In this document: positions 9,080-17,372 of the stretch, piece by piece | Position numbering within the stretch: the first letter of the stretch is position 1 | Layout of the letters: each line of letters starts with the position of its first letter | NCBI GenBank assembly: GCA_035532415.1 | Contig: DATKRB010000009.1 | Coordinates: forward strand, 1-64,000 | DNA: 64,000 bases | Direction: 5' to 3' | DNA from: DATKRB01 sp035532415 | Lineage (GTDB): Bacteria; Actinomycetota; Acidimicrobiia; Acidimicrobiales; RAAP-2 | Program-made: the position numbers and the translations under genes | Notes under the pieces: model-generated | What the model saw: only the letters and a program-made list of their open reading frames with translations | What the model was told of the DNA's origin: nothing | Databases searched by the model: none

Positions 9080-9119
9080 CGAGAAAGGCCGCCGGCTCTG
9101 GAGCCGGCGGCCTTTCTCG
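9080..9119 (-). terminator. Perfect hairpin terminator downstream of cspA
   Basis: A 19-bp perfect inverted repeat (9080-9098 and 9101-9119) with only two bases between the arms, beginning 13 bases after the cold-shock stop codon. The outer arm ends carry AAAGG/CCTTT. There is no long T-tract, as is common in high-GC actinobacteria. It can also fold on the opposite strand. Confidence 0.75.
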
Positions 9120-9131
9120 ACTGACTGTTCC

Positions 9132-9353
9132 TCAGAGCGGTCGAACGTTCTGCGCCTCGTCCCCCTTGCGGCCCGGGCCCACGTCGAACTCGACCTGCTG
9201 CCCCTCCTCGAGCGACTTGTAACCGCTTCCCTGGATGTTGGAGTAGTGGACGAACACATCGTCGCCCTGCTCACGCGAGATGAAGCCGAAGCCCTTCTCT
9301 GCGTTGAAAAACTTTACCGTCCCTGTAGCCAACGAACTCTCACTCTCTGACAT
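9132..9353 (-). CDS. cspA: Cold-shock domain protein (CspA family)
   Basis: A 73-residue single cold-shock-domain protein that binds single-stranded RNA/DNA and acts as an RNA chaperone. RNP1 (KGFGFI, residues 20-25) and RNP2 (VFVHY, 33-37) are intact, as is the TVKFFNAEKG opening. An eight-residue Ser/Glu-rich leader precedes the usual start. It is monocistronic: a perfect hairpin follows it, and TAGCCT/TAGCGT sequences about 35-60 bases upstream may act as -10 elements with a short 5' leader. Confidence 0.95.
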   Translation of the reverse strand: MSESESSLATGTVKFFNAEKGFGFISREQGDDVFVHYSNIQGSGYKSLEEGQQVEFDVGPGRKGDEAQNVRPL

Positions 9354-9858
9354 GCGTTCCCAGACTCTCCGAGGACGCTACCGCCAAGGCTACATGCCCT
9401 ATGCCCCTCTCCGATCAGATCAGGGGTGCGTCAAGCCTCCCGGGAGCTCTCTCAACCCAAAAGTAGGGCTTGACCAGGGAACTAAATGCGAACGACCGAG
9501 CGACGGACCGGACCCGGGTGAGGGGCCTCCTGGTCCCCGGAACGCCTTTCACCCTGATCGCAACCCGCGCACCACGCGGTGACACCCCGCGGCGGGGAGC
9601 ATACGAGCAGGACCTCGGGGCCCGGCACGGGGCCGGGAAGACCAGGACGGAGGGACGATGGCGCGGCAACGGGACGGGAGAAAGCTCGCAGCTCTCACCG
9701 GGTCTCACGGACGGCACCGCCGGGCCCGGGCCGGGCCCGGGGCCGGGGCCGGGGCCGGGGCAAGCAGCGGGCCGCGCCGGATCGCCCAGGATGTGCCGGC
9801 CGGCCGGCCCGACCCCTCCCCGTTCCCGTCGGATCGGGCGACCGACCCGTCGGTGCGG
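9354..9858. other. Gene-poor stretch upstream of cspA
   Basis: Apart from the probable cspA promoter/leader (about 9354-9430) and the GGGGCC repeat, I see no gene with family resemblance here. Frames on both strands read through as Arg/Pro/Gly-rich sequence typical of non-coding GC-rich DNA. Confidence 0.5.
9721..9761. repeat. GGGCCC/GGGGCC simple repeat
   Basis: Nearly uninterrupted G/C hexamers: GGGCCC-type units run into almost four copies of GGGGCC (9739-9761). This strand could form a G-quadruplex. It lies in the gene-poor stretch between cspA and the SnoaL-like gene. Confidence 0.8.
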
Positions 9859-10011
9859 ATGAGTGGCACCTGTTCATGCGGGAGAGAGAGAACCGACGTC
9901 CTCGTCCCAGGGGCCGCCGGTACCCGCTGGTTCCGGAGCGTCTTCACCGAGTGCGAATGCGGACAGCTCCTCATGCTCGAGATCGGAGGGTCCACGCCGG
10001 CAAGGAATTGA
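9859..10011 (+). CDS. Possible small zinc-ribbon protein
   Basis: A 50-codon frame with two CxCG knuckles (CSCG near residue 5 and CECG near 34), spaced as in a minimal zinc ribbon, the only protein-like sequence in the gap after cspA. The frame extends upstream to 9658 through an Ala/Gly/Arg-rich stretch encoded by the GGGGCC repeat, which I doubt is translated. No Shine-Dalgarno or convincing -10 is seen before the ATG. It may be a real small gene or chance; I do not recognise a family. Confidence 0.28.
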   Translation: MSGTCSCGRERTDVLVPGAAGTRWFRSVFTECECGQLLMLEIGGSTPARN

Positions 10012-10121
10012 GGCCGCCACGTGCGACCCCGGTCCCGGCATGCGGCGGGGCCTGGACGCCGATGGAACCAAGGCCTAGCTTCTGAGCCACCGACACAGAT
10101 CCGACCAGGGGGTCAAGCGAC

Positions 10122-10520
10122 GTGGCACTCGATCCGGCCGACACCATCGCCATCCAGCAGCTGTACGCCGCCTACAACCACGCCGCCGACCGTGGCGACG
10201 GCAACACCTTCGGCGGCTGCTTCACATCGGACGGCCGGTTCGACATGGGGGGCACGGTCGCCGAGGGATCCGAGGCCATCGGCAAGTTCGCGGAGCAGAT
10301 CCCCGCCATGATCCCCGGTGCGCGCCACATCGCGACGAACGTCCTCGTGGAGGGCGACGGGGACCGTGCATCCGGACGGGCCTACCTGATGCTCCTCGAC
10401 ACCAAGACCTCGCCCCCCAGCATCGCCATGACGGGCGCCTACGAGGACCGCCTGGTCCGCTCGGCGAACGAGTGGCGGTTCGCCGAGCGGATCTTCACGG
10501 TGGACGCCCCCTCCCAGTAG
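10122..10520 (+). CDS. SnoaL-like / NTF2-fold protein
   Basis: A 132-residue cystatin-like alpha+beta barrel protein of the SnoaL_4 type: an N-terminal helix pattern (IQQLYAAYNHAADRGD), then FTSDGRFDMGG, a central RHIATNVLVEGDGD strand and a C-terminal WRFAERIF strand. Members include polyketide cyclases, small hydratases/isomerases and limonene-epoxide-hydrolase-like enzymes, but many act on unknown substrates. The GTG start directly follows GTCAAGCGAC with little Shine-Dalgarno. It stands alone. The fold call is good; catalytic activity is uncertain. Confidence 0.8.
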   Translation: MALDPADTIAIQQLYAAYNHAADRGDGNTFGGCFTSDGRFDMGGTVAEGSEAIGKFAEQIPAMIPGARHIATNVLVEGDGDRASGRAYLMLLDTKTSPPSIAMTGAYEDRLVRSANEWRFAERIFTVDAPSQ

Positions 10521-10864
10521 TCGACCCACCTCGGAGACTCGGGCCCTCGGACCCGCGAGGTGAGGGTCGGGTGCTCCACTTCGAGAGGGTTCGGGACCTG
10601 GCGCGCACGGGTCGGCGTCGCTAACTCCAGGGTGGTCGCGGCATACCCGGTCGTCATAGCGTTGGCCTGGCAGTTTCAGGCAATCGCCCGAGGGTGACCG
10701 ATGTCGCCCGCTGGTGACGAGATCGCTCCCCCGATCTCGCGGGCATCGTCTATGAATCATCTTCGACGGCGGCCGGAGCGGACGAAGCAAGCAGCGTCAC
10801 CATCGAAAGGGACTTTCGGATGTTTTCTCGCTCCCCCGCGTGCGTCGCGATCGCGAATCACCCG
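10521..10864. other. Gene-free stretch
   Basis: No coding frame with family resemblance, tRNA or clear terminator is visible. An imperfect GC-rich inverted repeat just after the SnoaL-like stop (about 10530-10560) may end that transcript. Confidence 0.4.
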
Positions 10865-10895
10865 TTGACGGCGCACCCCCAACCTCCGCTACCGT
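10865..10895 (+). promoter_or_regulatory. Candidate promoter upstream of the GNAT-like gene
   Basis: TTGACG (10865-10870) and TACCGT (10890-10895) separated by 19 bases resemble a sigma-A promoter. It could drive the gene at 11107 with a leader of about 200 bases, or a short frame beginning with ATG at 10904 whose product (Pro/Arg/Gly-rich) does not look like a protein. Confidence 0.4.
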
Positions 10896-11106
10896 CTGAG
10901 GTCATGAGAGCCGGAATTGTAGGAGTGTCGGGTGGTTGGTTGCCCCCCACTTCGGCCGTCGACCGGCATCGCCGGTCGAGCGGGCCCCCCGGACGTGGTC
11001 CGACCGGAGCCCGGGGGGGGCCCTTCAGCCCACCGCCGGCGAGCGTCGGCCCACGACCGGGACACGGCTTCCGGCCGATGTGCTCCGAACGGTAGGGGGA
11101 CCACCG

Positions 11107-11970
11107 ATGACTCGCAGCCACGGGAGCTCAGCCGCCAACGGGGCTCCGCGCCGGATCGAGAGCGCCGGGCAAGGCGAGCTCGATCGGCTTCGGGAGATCG
11201 CGACCGAGGTCATCGGCGCCCACGCCACCGAACCGATGGGCCTGTACGTGTTCCGTCCGGAAGAGGAGGCGGCGGCCCTCCCCCAGTTCGTCGCAGGCAC
11301 CGTGTTCGACGAGACCTTCGGCGCCAACCCCGAATTGCTCAACCAAGAATTCAGCCGCTACGACCATGCCAGCGTGCTGGTCTGCGTGCTCGACCACAAA
11401 CGCCGCCTGCCTGCGGGAGCGATGCGGCTGATCGTCCCGTCCGAGAGCGGGCTGAAGACGATCAACGAGATCGAGCCCATCTGGGGCCGCCCGTACACCG
11501 AGCTGTTCGCCGACGCGGGCATCGTCTACGACCCCCCGAGGACCTGGAACCTGGCGACCCTCGCCGTCGCGCCCGACTACCGGCTGCCGGCGTTTCAGGG
11601 ACTGATCACCCTGGCGCTCGTACAGGCGAGCTCCATGATCGCCGCCCGATGCGACATGCTCTGGACCGTCGCCACCATGTACGTTCCCGTGCTCCGGATG
11701 TTGCAATGGAAGCTCCACCGCCCGCTCACGGAGTTTCCCGGCGTCGAGCCGAGGAGCTACCCGTACCACAACGAGGCTGCGGGACTTCCGGTCTGGGGCC
11801 GCCTGTACGACTGGTACGGGCGGTTGGCCGAACGCGACAAGGTTCTCTACGACATCATGGTGCGAGGCACCGGGATCGAGCCGATGGTCCGCGCCGCCGA
11901 CTGGGAGCGCGCTGCCGATCAGGTACGGGAGATCACCAGCCTCGCGAACCTCCGCCTCCATCTCCGCTGA
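11107..11970 (+). CDS. Hypothetical protein with GNAT/LuxI-like acyltransferase fold
   Basis: A 287-residue soluble protein I cannot place in a named family. Its central part has the layout of GNAT and autoinducer-synthase folds: a strand ending LLVCVLD-like, PAGAMRLIVPSESG, then a conserved-looking TWNLATLAVAPDYR where LuxI proteins have WExSRFxV. It may therefore be an acyl-CoA-using N-acyltransferase. GGGGGA lies six bases before the ATG. The last 38 bases overlap, tail to tail, the c-di-GMP enzyme gene. Function inferred only from sequence pattern. Confidence 0.6.
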   Translation: MTRSHGSSAANGAPRRIESAGQGELDRLREIATEVIGAHATEPMGLYVFRPEEEAAALPQFVAGTVFDETFGANPELLNQEFSRYDHASVLVCVLDHKRRLPAGAMRLIVPSESGLKTINEIEPIWGRPYTELFADAGIVYDPPRTWNLATLAVAPDYRLPAFQGLITLALVQASSMIAARCDMLWTVATMYVPVLRMLQWKLHRPLTEFPGVEPRSYPYHNEAAGLPVWGRLYDWYGRLAERDKVLYDIMVRGTGIEPMVRAADWERAADQVREITSLANLRLHLR

Positions 11971-14293
11971 CCAGTCGGAGCCCGCGGTTGGGCATCAGCT
12001 CCCTGATGGTGTCGACCACCCGATCGCCGCTCACCGGGCGGGCGTAGTAGTACCCCTGCGCGCAGTCGGCGCCGATGCTGCGGAGCCGCTCTTCTTGCTG
12101 AGGCTCCTCCACGCCTTCCGCTATCGTGACCGCGCCGAGGGCCCGCGCCATCGACACGATGGCCGCCACGAGCGTCTCGTCCGAGGAATCAGGGCGGGAC
12201 AACCCGTCGATGAAACTCTTGTCGATCTTCACGTAGTCGACGGGGAACTGCCTGAGGTAGGCGAGCGAGGAGTACCCGGTCCCGAAGTCGTCGAGGGCAA
12301 GTTGAACGCCCAGGTCCTTCAACCGGACCAGCAGAGCGGTGCCGTCGGCCGGGTTCTCCATGAGGAGCGATTCGGTCAGCTCGATGCACAGGGCATCCGG
12401 CGTCAGATCGGTCTGGGCCAGGGCGCCGCGCACCCTGGGGAGAAGGGATGCCTTCTTCAGCTGCAGCGCCGAGACGTTCACCGACATGAAGATGTGCTCG
12501 AGCCCTGCGAGCTGGCGCCAGCGGGACAACTGGGTACAGGCCTCGTGGATCACCCAGTCACCGATCTCCACGATGAGACCGCTGTCCTCGGCGATGGAGA
12601 TGAACATCCCGGGCGGGACCAGCCCTCTGGTCGGGCCCTCCCAGCGCAGGAGCGCCTCGAGCCCGAGCACGCGGGGTCCCGTGTCCGACAGTGAGATGAT
12701 CGGCTGGTACTCGAGCCGGAACTCCTCCCGCTCGATGGCGAGGCGGAGATCGTGCTCGAGGGCGAGGCGGTCGGCGATCCGATCGCGCATCGAGCTGTCG
12801 AACACCGCAACGGTGTCGCGCCCGGCCTCCTTCGCCTGGTACATGGCGGTGTCCGCGTCCCGGATCATCGTCTCGGCCGCGGTTCTGGGCTCGTTCGTCT
12901 CGGACGTCGACACACCGAGGCTCGCCGACACGAAGACCTCGTCCTTCCCGAGGTTGAACTGCGGCCCGAAGCAGTGGCGGATCAGCTCGGCCTCCCGCCG
13001 GGCCTCTGCTGACCCCGACACGTCGGCCAGCACGATGACGAACTCGTCACCGCCGATCCGTGCGACGATGCCCTTCTGCCCCACCGCCGACTCCAGCCGT
13101 TGAGCCACCTGGTTGAGGAGGAGGTCACCGTGGGAATGCCCGAACGTGTCGTTCACCAGCTTGAACCGGTCGATGTCGAGGAACACGACGGCCATCCCGG
13201 CTCCGGAGAGGCTCGGCTCGTCGGCCATACGGGCGATCCACTGTTCCACCAGGGCCCGGTTGGGCAAACCCGTCAACTCGTCGTGGGTCGCCTGGTGCGC
13301 AAGCCGTGACTCGGAGCTCGCGCTGGCGCGGAGGGCACGGAACACCCGCCAGGTGGCCACCAACGCGGTGATCAGGGCAATGGCTCCCACGACGAGCCGG
13401 TTTCCGAGCGAGGGCACCCGGTTGCTGGCTACCACCATGCTCGGGACGATGAGGGCCAGTGCCACCAGCAGCAGGCGTCCGCGCGTCGGGAGCGACTCGG
13501 GGCCGCTGACCCGGCGCCGGCGCGTCATCGAGAGCTGCCGCATGGAGGGGTGGATGGCCGCTGCGCCGAAGGCGGTGGCGGCCACCAGGTAGGGGAGGTC
13601 CACCAACAGCGGCGAGACGTGTACCCGGTCGACCTGGGTGATCAGGTACGTCGAGTCGCCGATGAGCATCATCAGGACGGAGATGAGGAGGAACCGTCCG
13701 GAGGTGGCCCGTCGCGAGCGCGTGTCGAACCCGATCCGGAAGGCGATCATCACGAGGTAGACGTCAAGAGGCGGGAAGCTCGCCAGCAGCATCCGGGTGG
13801 ACATCGGCACGCCCTGCCGGGCGAGGAGCGGCTCTATCAGGTACACCCACGACAGGGTCAGGGCCGCCATCATGGCCATCACGCCATCGAGGATCACATC
13901 GAAATTGCTCCGGTCCGAGGAATCGGGCGACTGGGCCAGCATCGTCAGGCCGACAGCCATGAGGAGGTAGGCGGGGAGCTGGATCAGATCGGGGAGCAAC
14001 GACTGGTACTGCAGCTTGCCGACCGGGGGTTCGCTCCCGCGGATGCCCAGCTCGGCGATGAGGAGGAAGAGGGCGACCGCCAGGATCATCCATGGCATCC
14101 GGCGTGCAGGCCGGTGCAGGCGGATGCCGTACGGGATGGCGGCAAGGGTCAGCACCGTGAGGACGACAACCGAAAGCCGCCCGGCCCCCCCCAGGACGTC
14201 CGCTCCGTACAGCGCCGCCACCAGCAGTCCGAACACGCCGAAGATGAAGGAGGGAGCAGCCGATCCTCTGGCAATCTTGGGGATGAACCGCAT
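11933..14293 (-). CDS. Membrane GGDEF-EAL protein (diguanylate cyclase/c-di-GMP phosphodiesterase)
   Basis: A 786-residue inner-membrane signalling enzyme. Residues 1 to about 330 carry nine or ten hydrophobic helices with no recognised sensor domain. A GGDEF domain follows, with the catalytic motif intact at 414-418 and a DxDRFK metal/nucleotide segment; no RxxD inhibitory site precedes it. The EAL domain begins at 546-548 (EALLRW) and keeps NVSALQL, ELTE, DDFGTG, KIDKSF, EGVE and QGYY, so both halves look active. It can make and degrade c-di-GMP; which dominates is not visible. Its 3' end overlaps the opposite-strand GNAT-like gene. Confidence 0.92.
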   Translation of the reverse strand: MRFIPKIARGSAAPSFIFGVFGLLVAALYGADVLGGAGRLSVVVLTVLTLAAIPYGIRLHRPARRMPWMILAVALFLLIAELGIRGSEPPVGKLQYQSLLPDLIQLPAYLLMAVGLTMLAQSPDSSDRSNFDVILDGVMAMMAALTLSWVYLIEPLLARQGVPMSTRMLLASFPPLDVYLVMIAFRIGFDTRSRRATSGRFLLISVLMMLIGDSTYLITQVDRVHVSPLLVDLPYLVAATAFGAAAIHPSMRQLSMTRRRRVSGPESLPTRGRLLLVALALIVPSMVVASNRVPSLGNRLVVGAIALITALVATWRVFRALRASASSESRLAHQATHDELTGLPNRALVEQWIARMADEPSLSGAGMAVVFLDIDRFKLVNDTFGHSHGDLLLNQVAQRLESAVGQKGIVARIGGDEFVIVLADVSGSAEARREAELIRHCFGPQFNLGKDEVFVSASLGVSTSETNEPRTAAETMIRDADTAMYQAKEAGRDTVAVFDSSMRDRIADRLALEHDLRLAIEREEFRLEYQPIISLSDTGPRVLGLEALLRWEGPTRGLVPPGMFISIAEDSGLIVEIGDWVIHEACTQLSRWRQLAGLEHIFMSVNVSALQLKKASLLPRVRGALAQTDLTPDALCIELTESLLMENPADGTALLVRLKDLGVQLALDDFGTGYSSLAYLRQFPVDYVKIDKSFIDGLSRPDSSDETLVAAIVSMARALGAVTIAEGVEEPQQEERLRSIGADCAQGYYYARPVSGDRVVDTIRELMPNRGLRLVSGDGGGGSRGW

Positions 14294-14517
14294 CTGTGTC
14301 CTTGTCGCCGCTCACCGACGGCGCGGGCGTCGTGGCGTCGCGTTGGGCGGCGCGAGATCACTGTAACGAGAGCCAGTTGCAACCCGGTTGCCGCGTCGTT
14401 GCAGCGTCGTTGGCCGCGATCGTCACGGTACGTTCCTCGGGAGGGGTTCCCTCGGGATCGCCGGGACGTCCCGGAATTACCGCACCCATCCGGCGGACCC
14501 GAGACCTGCCCCGGGAA

Positions 14518-15384
14518 TCACCAGATACCCGGAACGAGGCGCCATGTCCGCTCGCGGTACCGCTCGTAGGTCGACCCCAGCCCCGCGACGAGCATGCGCT
14601 CCTCCACCGAGATCCGCCAGACGTACGCGGCGACCGGGAGCACGATGCTCAGGAGCAATCCGACCCAGGTGCCCAGGACCAGGCCGATCCCGACGAAAAC
14701 GAGGATCGGTCCCGTATAGCTCGGGTGGCGGACCAGCCGGTACGGGCCGTCGGTCACGATGGCGTGGTCGTCCTGGATCACGAGACGCTGCTGAAACATC
14801 GACCCGAGCGTGACGATCGCCCACAAGCGGAGGGCGAAGCCGCCCAGTGCGAGGGCGACCCCGAGGAAGAGGAGGAACCAAGGCTTCCCGCCGATGGACG
14901 GCCCGAACCCGGTGTCCGCCACCGCCACGGCACCCCCGAAGGCTGCCGGTAGGCAGAGACCTATCGCGAGCCCGGTGCTGCGGTCCTGCTCCTCACCCGA
15001 GTACTTCGCCCTCGAGGCGAGCACCCAGACCTCCGACAGGAGCAGGATCCCGAAAAGGCCGGCGGCGGCGGCGTTCGTCTCCACCGCCGAGCTCCTCGGG
15101 GCGCCCGGAAGCGAATGGGTCCCGATCAGCGCGACAACCACGAAGGCGATGAACAGCATCCCGGCAACCGTCGGGACCAGGAACCGCACCGTCGCCCGGC
15201 GCCGGGAGCGGTTCGGGACGACGTTGGATGAGCTCTGCACCACGCCCTGCTCTCCGGCAGGAGTGGGCGCCGCCTCCTGTCTCCCGGGATCTGCGGAAGA
15301 TGACGACCCCGGGTTGTCTTTTCGGTTGCCAGATGGTTGCAGGGTGATTCGCCCTTCACTGTCGATGCTTTCGGCTCCGGTCAT
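14518..15384 (-). CDS. Isoprenylcysteine carboxyl methyltransferase-like membrane methyltransferase
   Basis: A 288-residue membrane protein with a 45-residue Ser/Asn-rich cytosolic leader, about five helices, and the C-terminal ICMT/PEMT signature: GPYRLVRHPSYTG followed by a hydrophobic pair and EERMLVAGLGSTYERYRERT, which forms the S-adenosylmethionine pocket. Bacterial relatives methylate isoprenoid, lipid or small-molecule carboxyl/hydroxyl groups; the substrate here is unknown. I start at ATG 15384 (MTGAES), since the open extension to 15534 crosses an AT-rich, promoter-like stretch. It diverges from the MFS gene at 15590. Confidence 0.8.
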   Translation of the reverse strand: MTGAESIDSEGRITLQPSGNRKDNPGSSSSADPGRQEAAPTPAGEQGVVQSSSNVVPNRSRRRATVRFLVPTVAGMLFIAFVVVALIGTHSLPGAPRSSAVETNAAAAGLFGILLLSEVWVLASRAKYSGEEQDRSTGLAIGLCLPAAFGGAVAVADTGFGPSIGGKPWFLLFLGVALALGGFALRLWAIVTLGSMFQQRLVIQDDHAIVTDGPYRLVRHPSYTGPILVFVGIGLVLGTWVGLLLSIVLPVAAYVWRISVEERMLVAGLGSTYERYRERTWRLVPGIW

Positions 15385-15589
15385 GCTCTCGCCAAGGACC
15401 ACATCCCATACTCGCAATCTACCGTAGGGTAATATCAAAATATCGGCTGGCTGCGTCGCTGCGATCCGTAGCTCCCCGCCCCTGCCGGATCGATGGATTC
15501 TCTCAAAAATATGCGTGTGGTATTGTTCAGCCACCAGTCAACGGGAGGCGGTTCCCCTTTGATCTGCACGGCGGACAGGGACTCGACTG

Positions 15590-17323
15590 ATGGGTGATCC
15601 GGACACTGCTCTTCGCGCGGTCGATAGACCCACGCGAGGGAGCTTCCTGGCGCTGCGCGCTCGGTCCCGGATGCTGGACCGTTACCCGAGCAACGTTCGA
15701 CGGCTGCTGTACTCCGGCATCGTCGTCCTTTCGACGGTGACCCTTTTCTACGAGTTCTCCGTCGCCGGATCGGTCGGCCCGTCGATCATCAGCCAGTTCC
15801 ACATGACCTTCAATTTCTATGTGTACGTGGCTGTGGCGTCAAGTCTCGCCGGAGCGGTCGCGTCGTTGCTGGCCGGGTTGGCCGATCGCTGGGGTCGTGC
15901 CGGGCTCGTCTCGTACGGACTGGTCGTGACCGGGCTCATCACACTGTTCGGCCTGCCCAACGCGCCGGACAAATGGGTGTTCCTTGCCCTCTTCTCGGTG
16001 CTGGGATTCGCGCAGGGGGTCGTTCTGGTCGCCAGCTCGGCATTGATCCGGGACTTCTCCCCACAGGTGCAGCGCGCCTCCGCCATGGCCTTCTGGTCGT
16101 TGGGGCCCGTTCTGGGCAGCCTGATCGTGGCCGAGGTGTCGAGCCACACCCTCGAGCACCTCGTGCCCTGGCAGGACCAGTTCACGATCTGCGGCGTGGC
16201 TGGCCTCGGGGTCGCCGCCGTCGCGTGCCTCTTCCTGCGCGAGCTCTCGCCGCAGTTGCGAGACCAGCTGATGGTGTCGTCGAACGAGCGGGTCCTCATC
16301 GAGTCGAGGGCGGCGGGGATCGACGTGTCGGCGGCCACGGCGCATCCGTGGCGCCAGATGCTGCACCTCGACATCCTCGGATCGGCGTTCGGGATCAGCG
16401 CCTTCCTCCTCATCTACTTCGTCGCCGTGGGCTTCTTCGTCATCTACTTCACCACCGTCTTCGGGTTCACCCAGGCGCAGGCCAACGCCATCACCAACTG
16501 GTTCTGGGCCTTCGAGGGCGGCACCCTCGTGCTGGTCGGCCTGCTCTCGGATCGGCTGCGGGTCCGCAAGCCGTTCATCGCGATCGGGGCGATCGGGGCG
16601 ATCGTGATGACCATCGTCTTCACGACCCGGGCGTCCCGTCCCGACACCAGCTACTCGACCCTGGTGGTCATCGTCGCCATCCTCGCCGTCATGCTCGGGC
16701 TGGTGGCCGGTCCATGGATGGCGGCGTTCACCGAGACGGTGGAGCGACGGAACCCCGCCCTGACCGCCACCGGCATGGCGATCTGGGGTTGGGTGAGCAG
16801 GATCATGATCGCCGCGTCCACCTTCGTGCTCCCCTTCGTCGTGACGGGAGCCACGCCGCTCGTCAACTACGGCGCGCAGGTACAGGCCCTGTCGGTGAAG
16901 TACGCGCCGCAGCTGGCGACGGCGGAGGCGCTCAGCCGCACCACGATGGCAGCCTTGGCCAAGGACCCGACGAACCCTGCCGCCCAGGCTGCGGCCATCG
17001 CGGAGGTCGAACGGGGCCTGCACGTCGCTGCACCACAGGCGATCACCCGCCTGGTCGCCCTCACCAAGGTCCCCAAGGCGGACCTGTCCTACCTGACCGC
17101 CCACGGGCCCAGCGTCCAGGCGGCGGCGACCGCGTCACCAGGCCAATGGCAGCGCTGGTTCTGGGTCTGCGTGGGCGGCGAGATCCTCTTCCTGCCGTCG
17201 ATCTTCGTCCTGGCCGGCCGTTGGCGCCCGAGCCGCGCCCGCCAGGACGAGCGGCACCGCGAGCTCGCGGTGCGAGAGGATCTCGCCGAGGTCGTCCACG
17301 ACCGGACCGCCATCGCCGTCTGA
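15590..17323 (+). CDS. MFS transporter with long extracytoplasmic loop
   Basis: A 577-residue major facilitator with twelve predicted helices. The first-half loop motif reads GLADRWGRAG and the second-half one LSDRLRVRKP. Unlike typical MFS proteins, about 105 Ala-rich, helix-forming residues lie between helix 11 and helix 12, probably outside the membrane, ending at SPGQWQRWFWV where the last helix starts. It is a paralogue of the transporter at 18579-20384, sharing the order of motifs (TETVExRNPAL, AxWGW, PGQWQRWFWV). Substrate unknown. It diverges from the ICMT-like gene. Confidence 0.88.
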   Translation: MGDPDTALRAVDRPTRGSFLALRARSRMLDRYPSNVRRLLYSGIVVLSTVTLFYEFSVAGSVGPSIISQFHMTFNFYVYVAVASSLAGAVASLLAGLADRWGRAGLVSYGLVVTGLITLFGLPNAPDKWVFLALFSVLGFAQGVVLVASSALIRDFSPQVQRASAMAFWSLGPVLGSLIVAEVSSHTLEHLVPWQDQFTICGVAGLGVAAVACLFLRELSPQLRDQLMVSSNERVLIESRAAGIDVSAATAHPWRQMLHLDILGSAFGISAFLLIYFVAVGFFVIYFTTVFGFTQAQANAITNWFWAFEGGTLVLVGLLSDRLRVRKPFIAIGAIGAIVMTIVFTTRASRPDTSYSTLVVIVAILAVMLGLVAGPWMAAFTETVERRNPALTATGMAIWGWVSRIMIAASTFVLPFVVTGATPLVNYGAQVQALSVKYAPQLATAEALSRTTMAALAKDPTNPAAQAAAIAEVERGLHVAAPQAITRLVALTKVPKADLSYLTAHGPSVQAAATASPGQWQRWFWVCVGGEILFLPSIFVLAGRWRPSRARQDERHRELAVREDLAEVVHDRTAIAV

Positions 17324-17372
17324 GCCATCCCCCTGCGCCCGCCGCTTCGAATGCGACCCGAGAAGGACGGGA

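Noticed and set aside
10521..10864. A tRNA or small RNA in the gap after the SnoaL-like gene
   Set aside because: I found no GTTCRANYC T-loop with matching acceptor stem, and no strong terminator to define a transcript.
11107..11970. Naming the protein an acyl-homoserine-lactone synthase
   Set aside because: The layout resembles LuxI, but the WExSRF core reads WNLATLAV and several invariant residues are missing, so only a fold resemblance is claimed.
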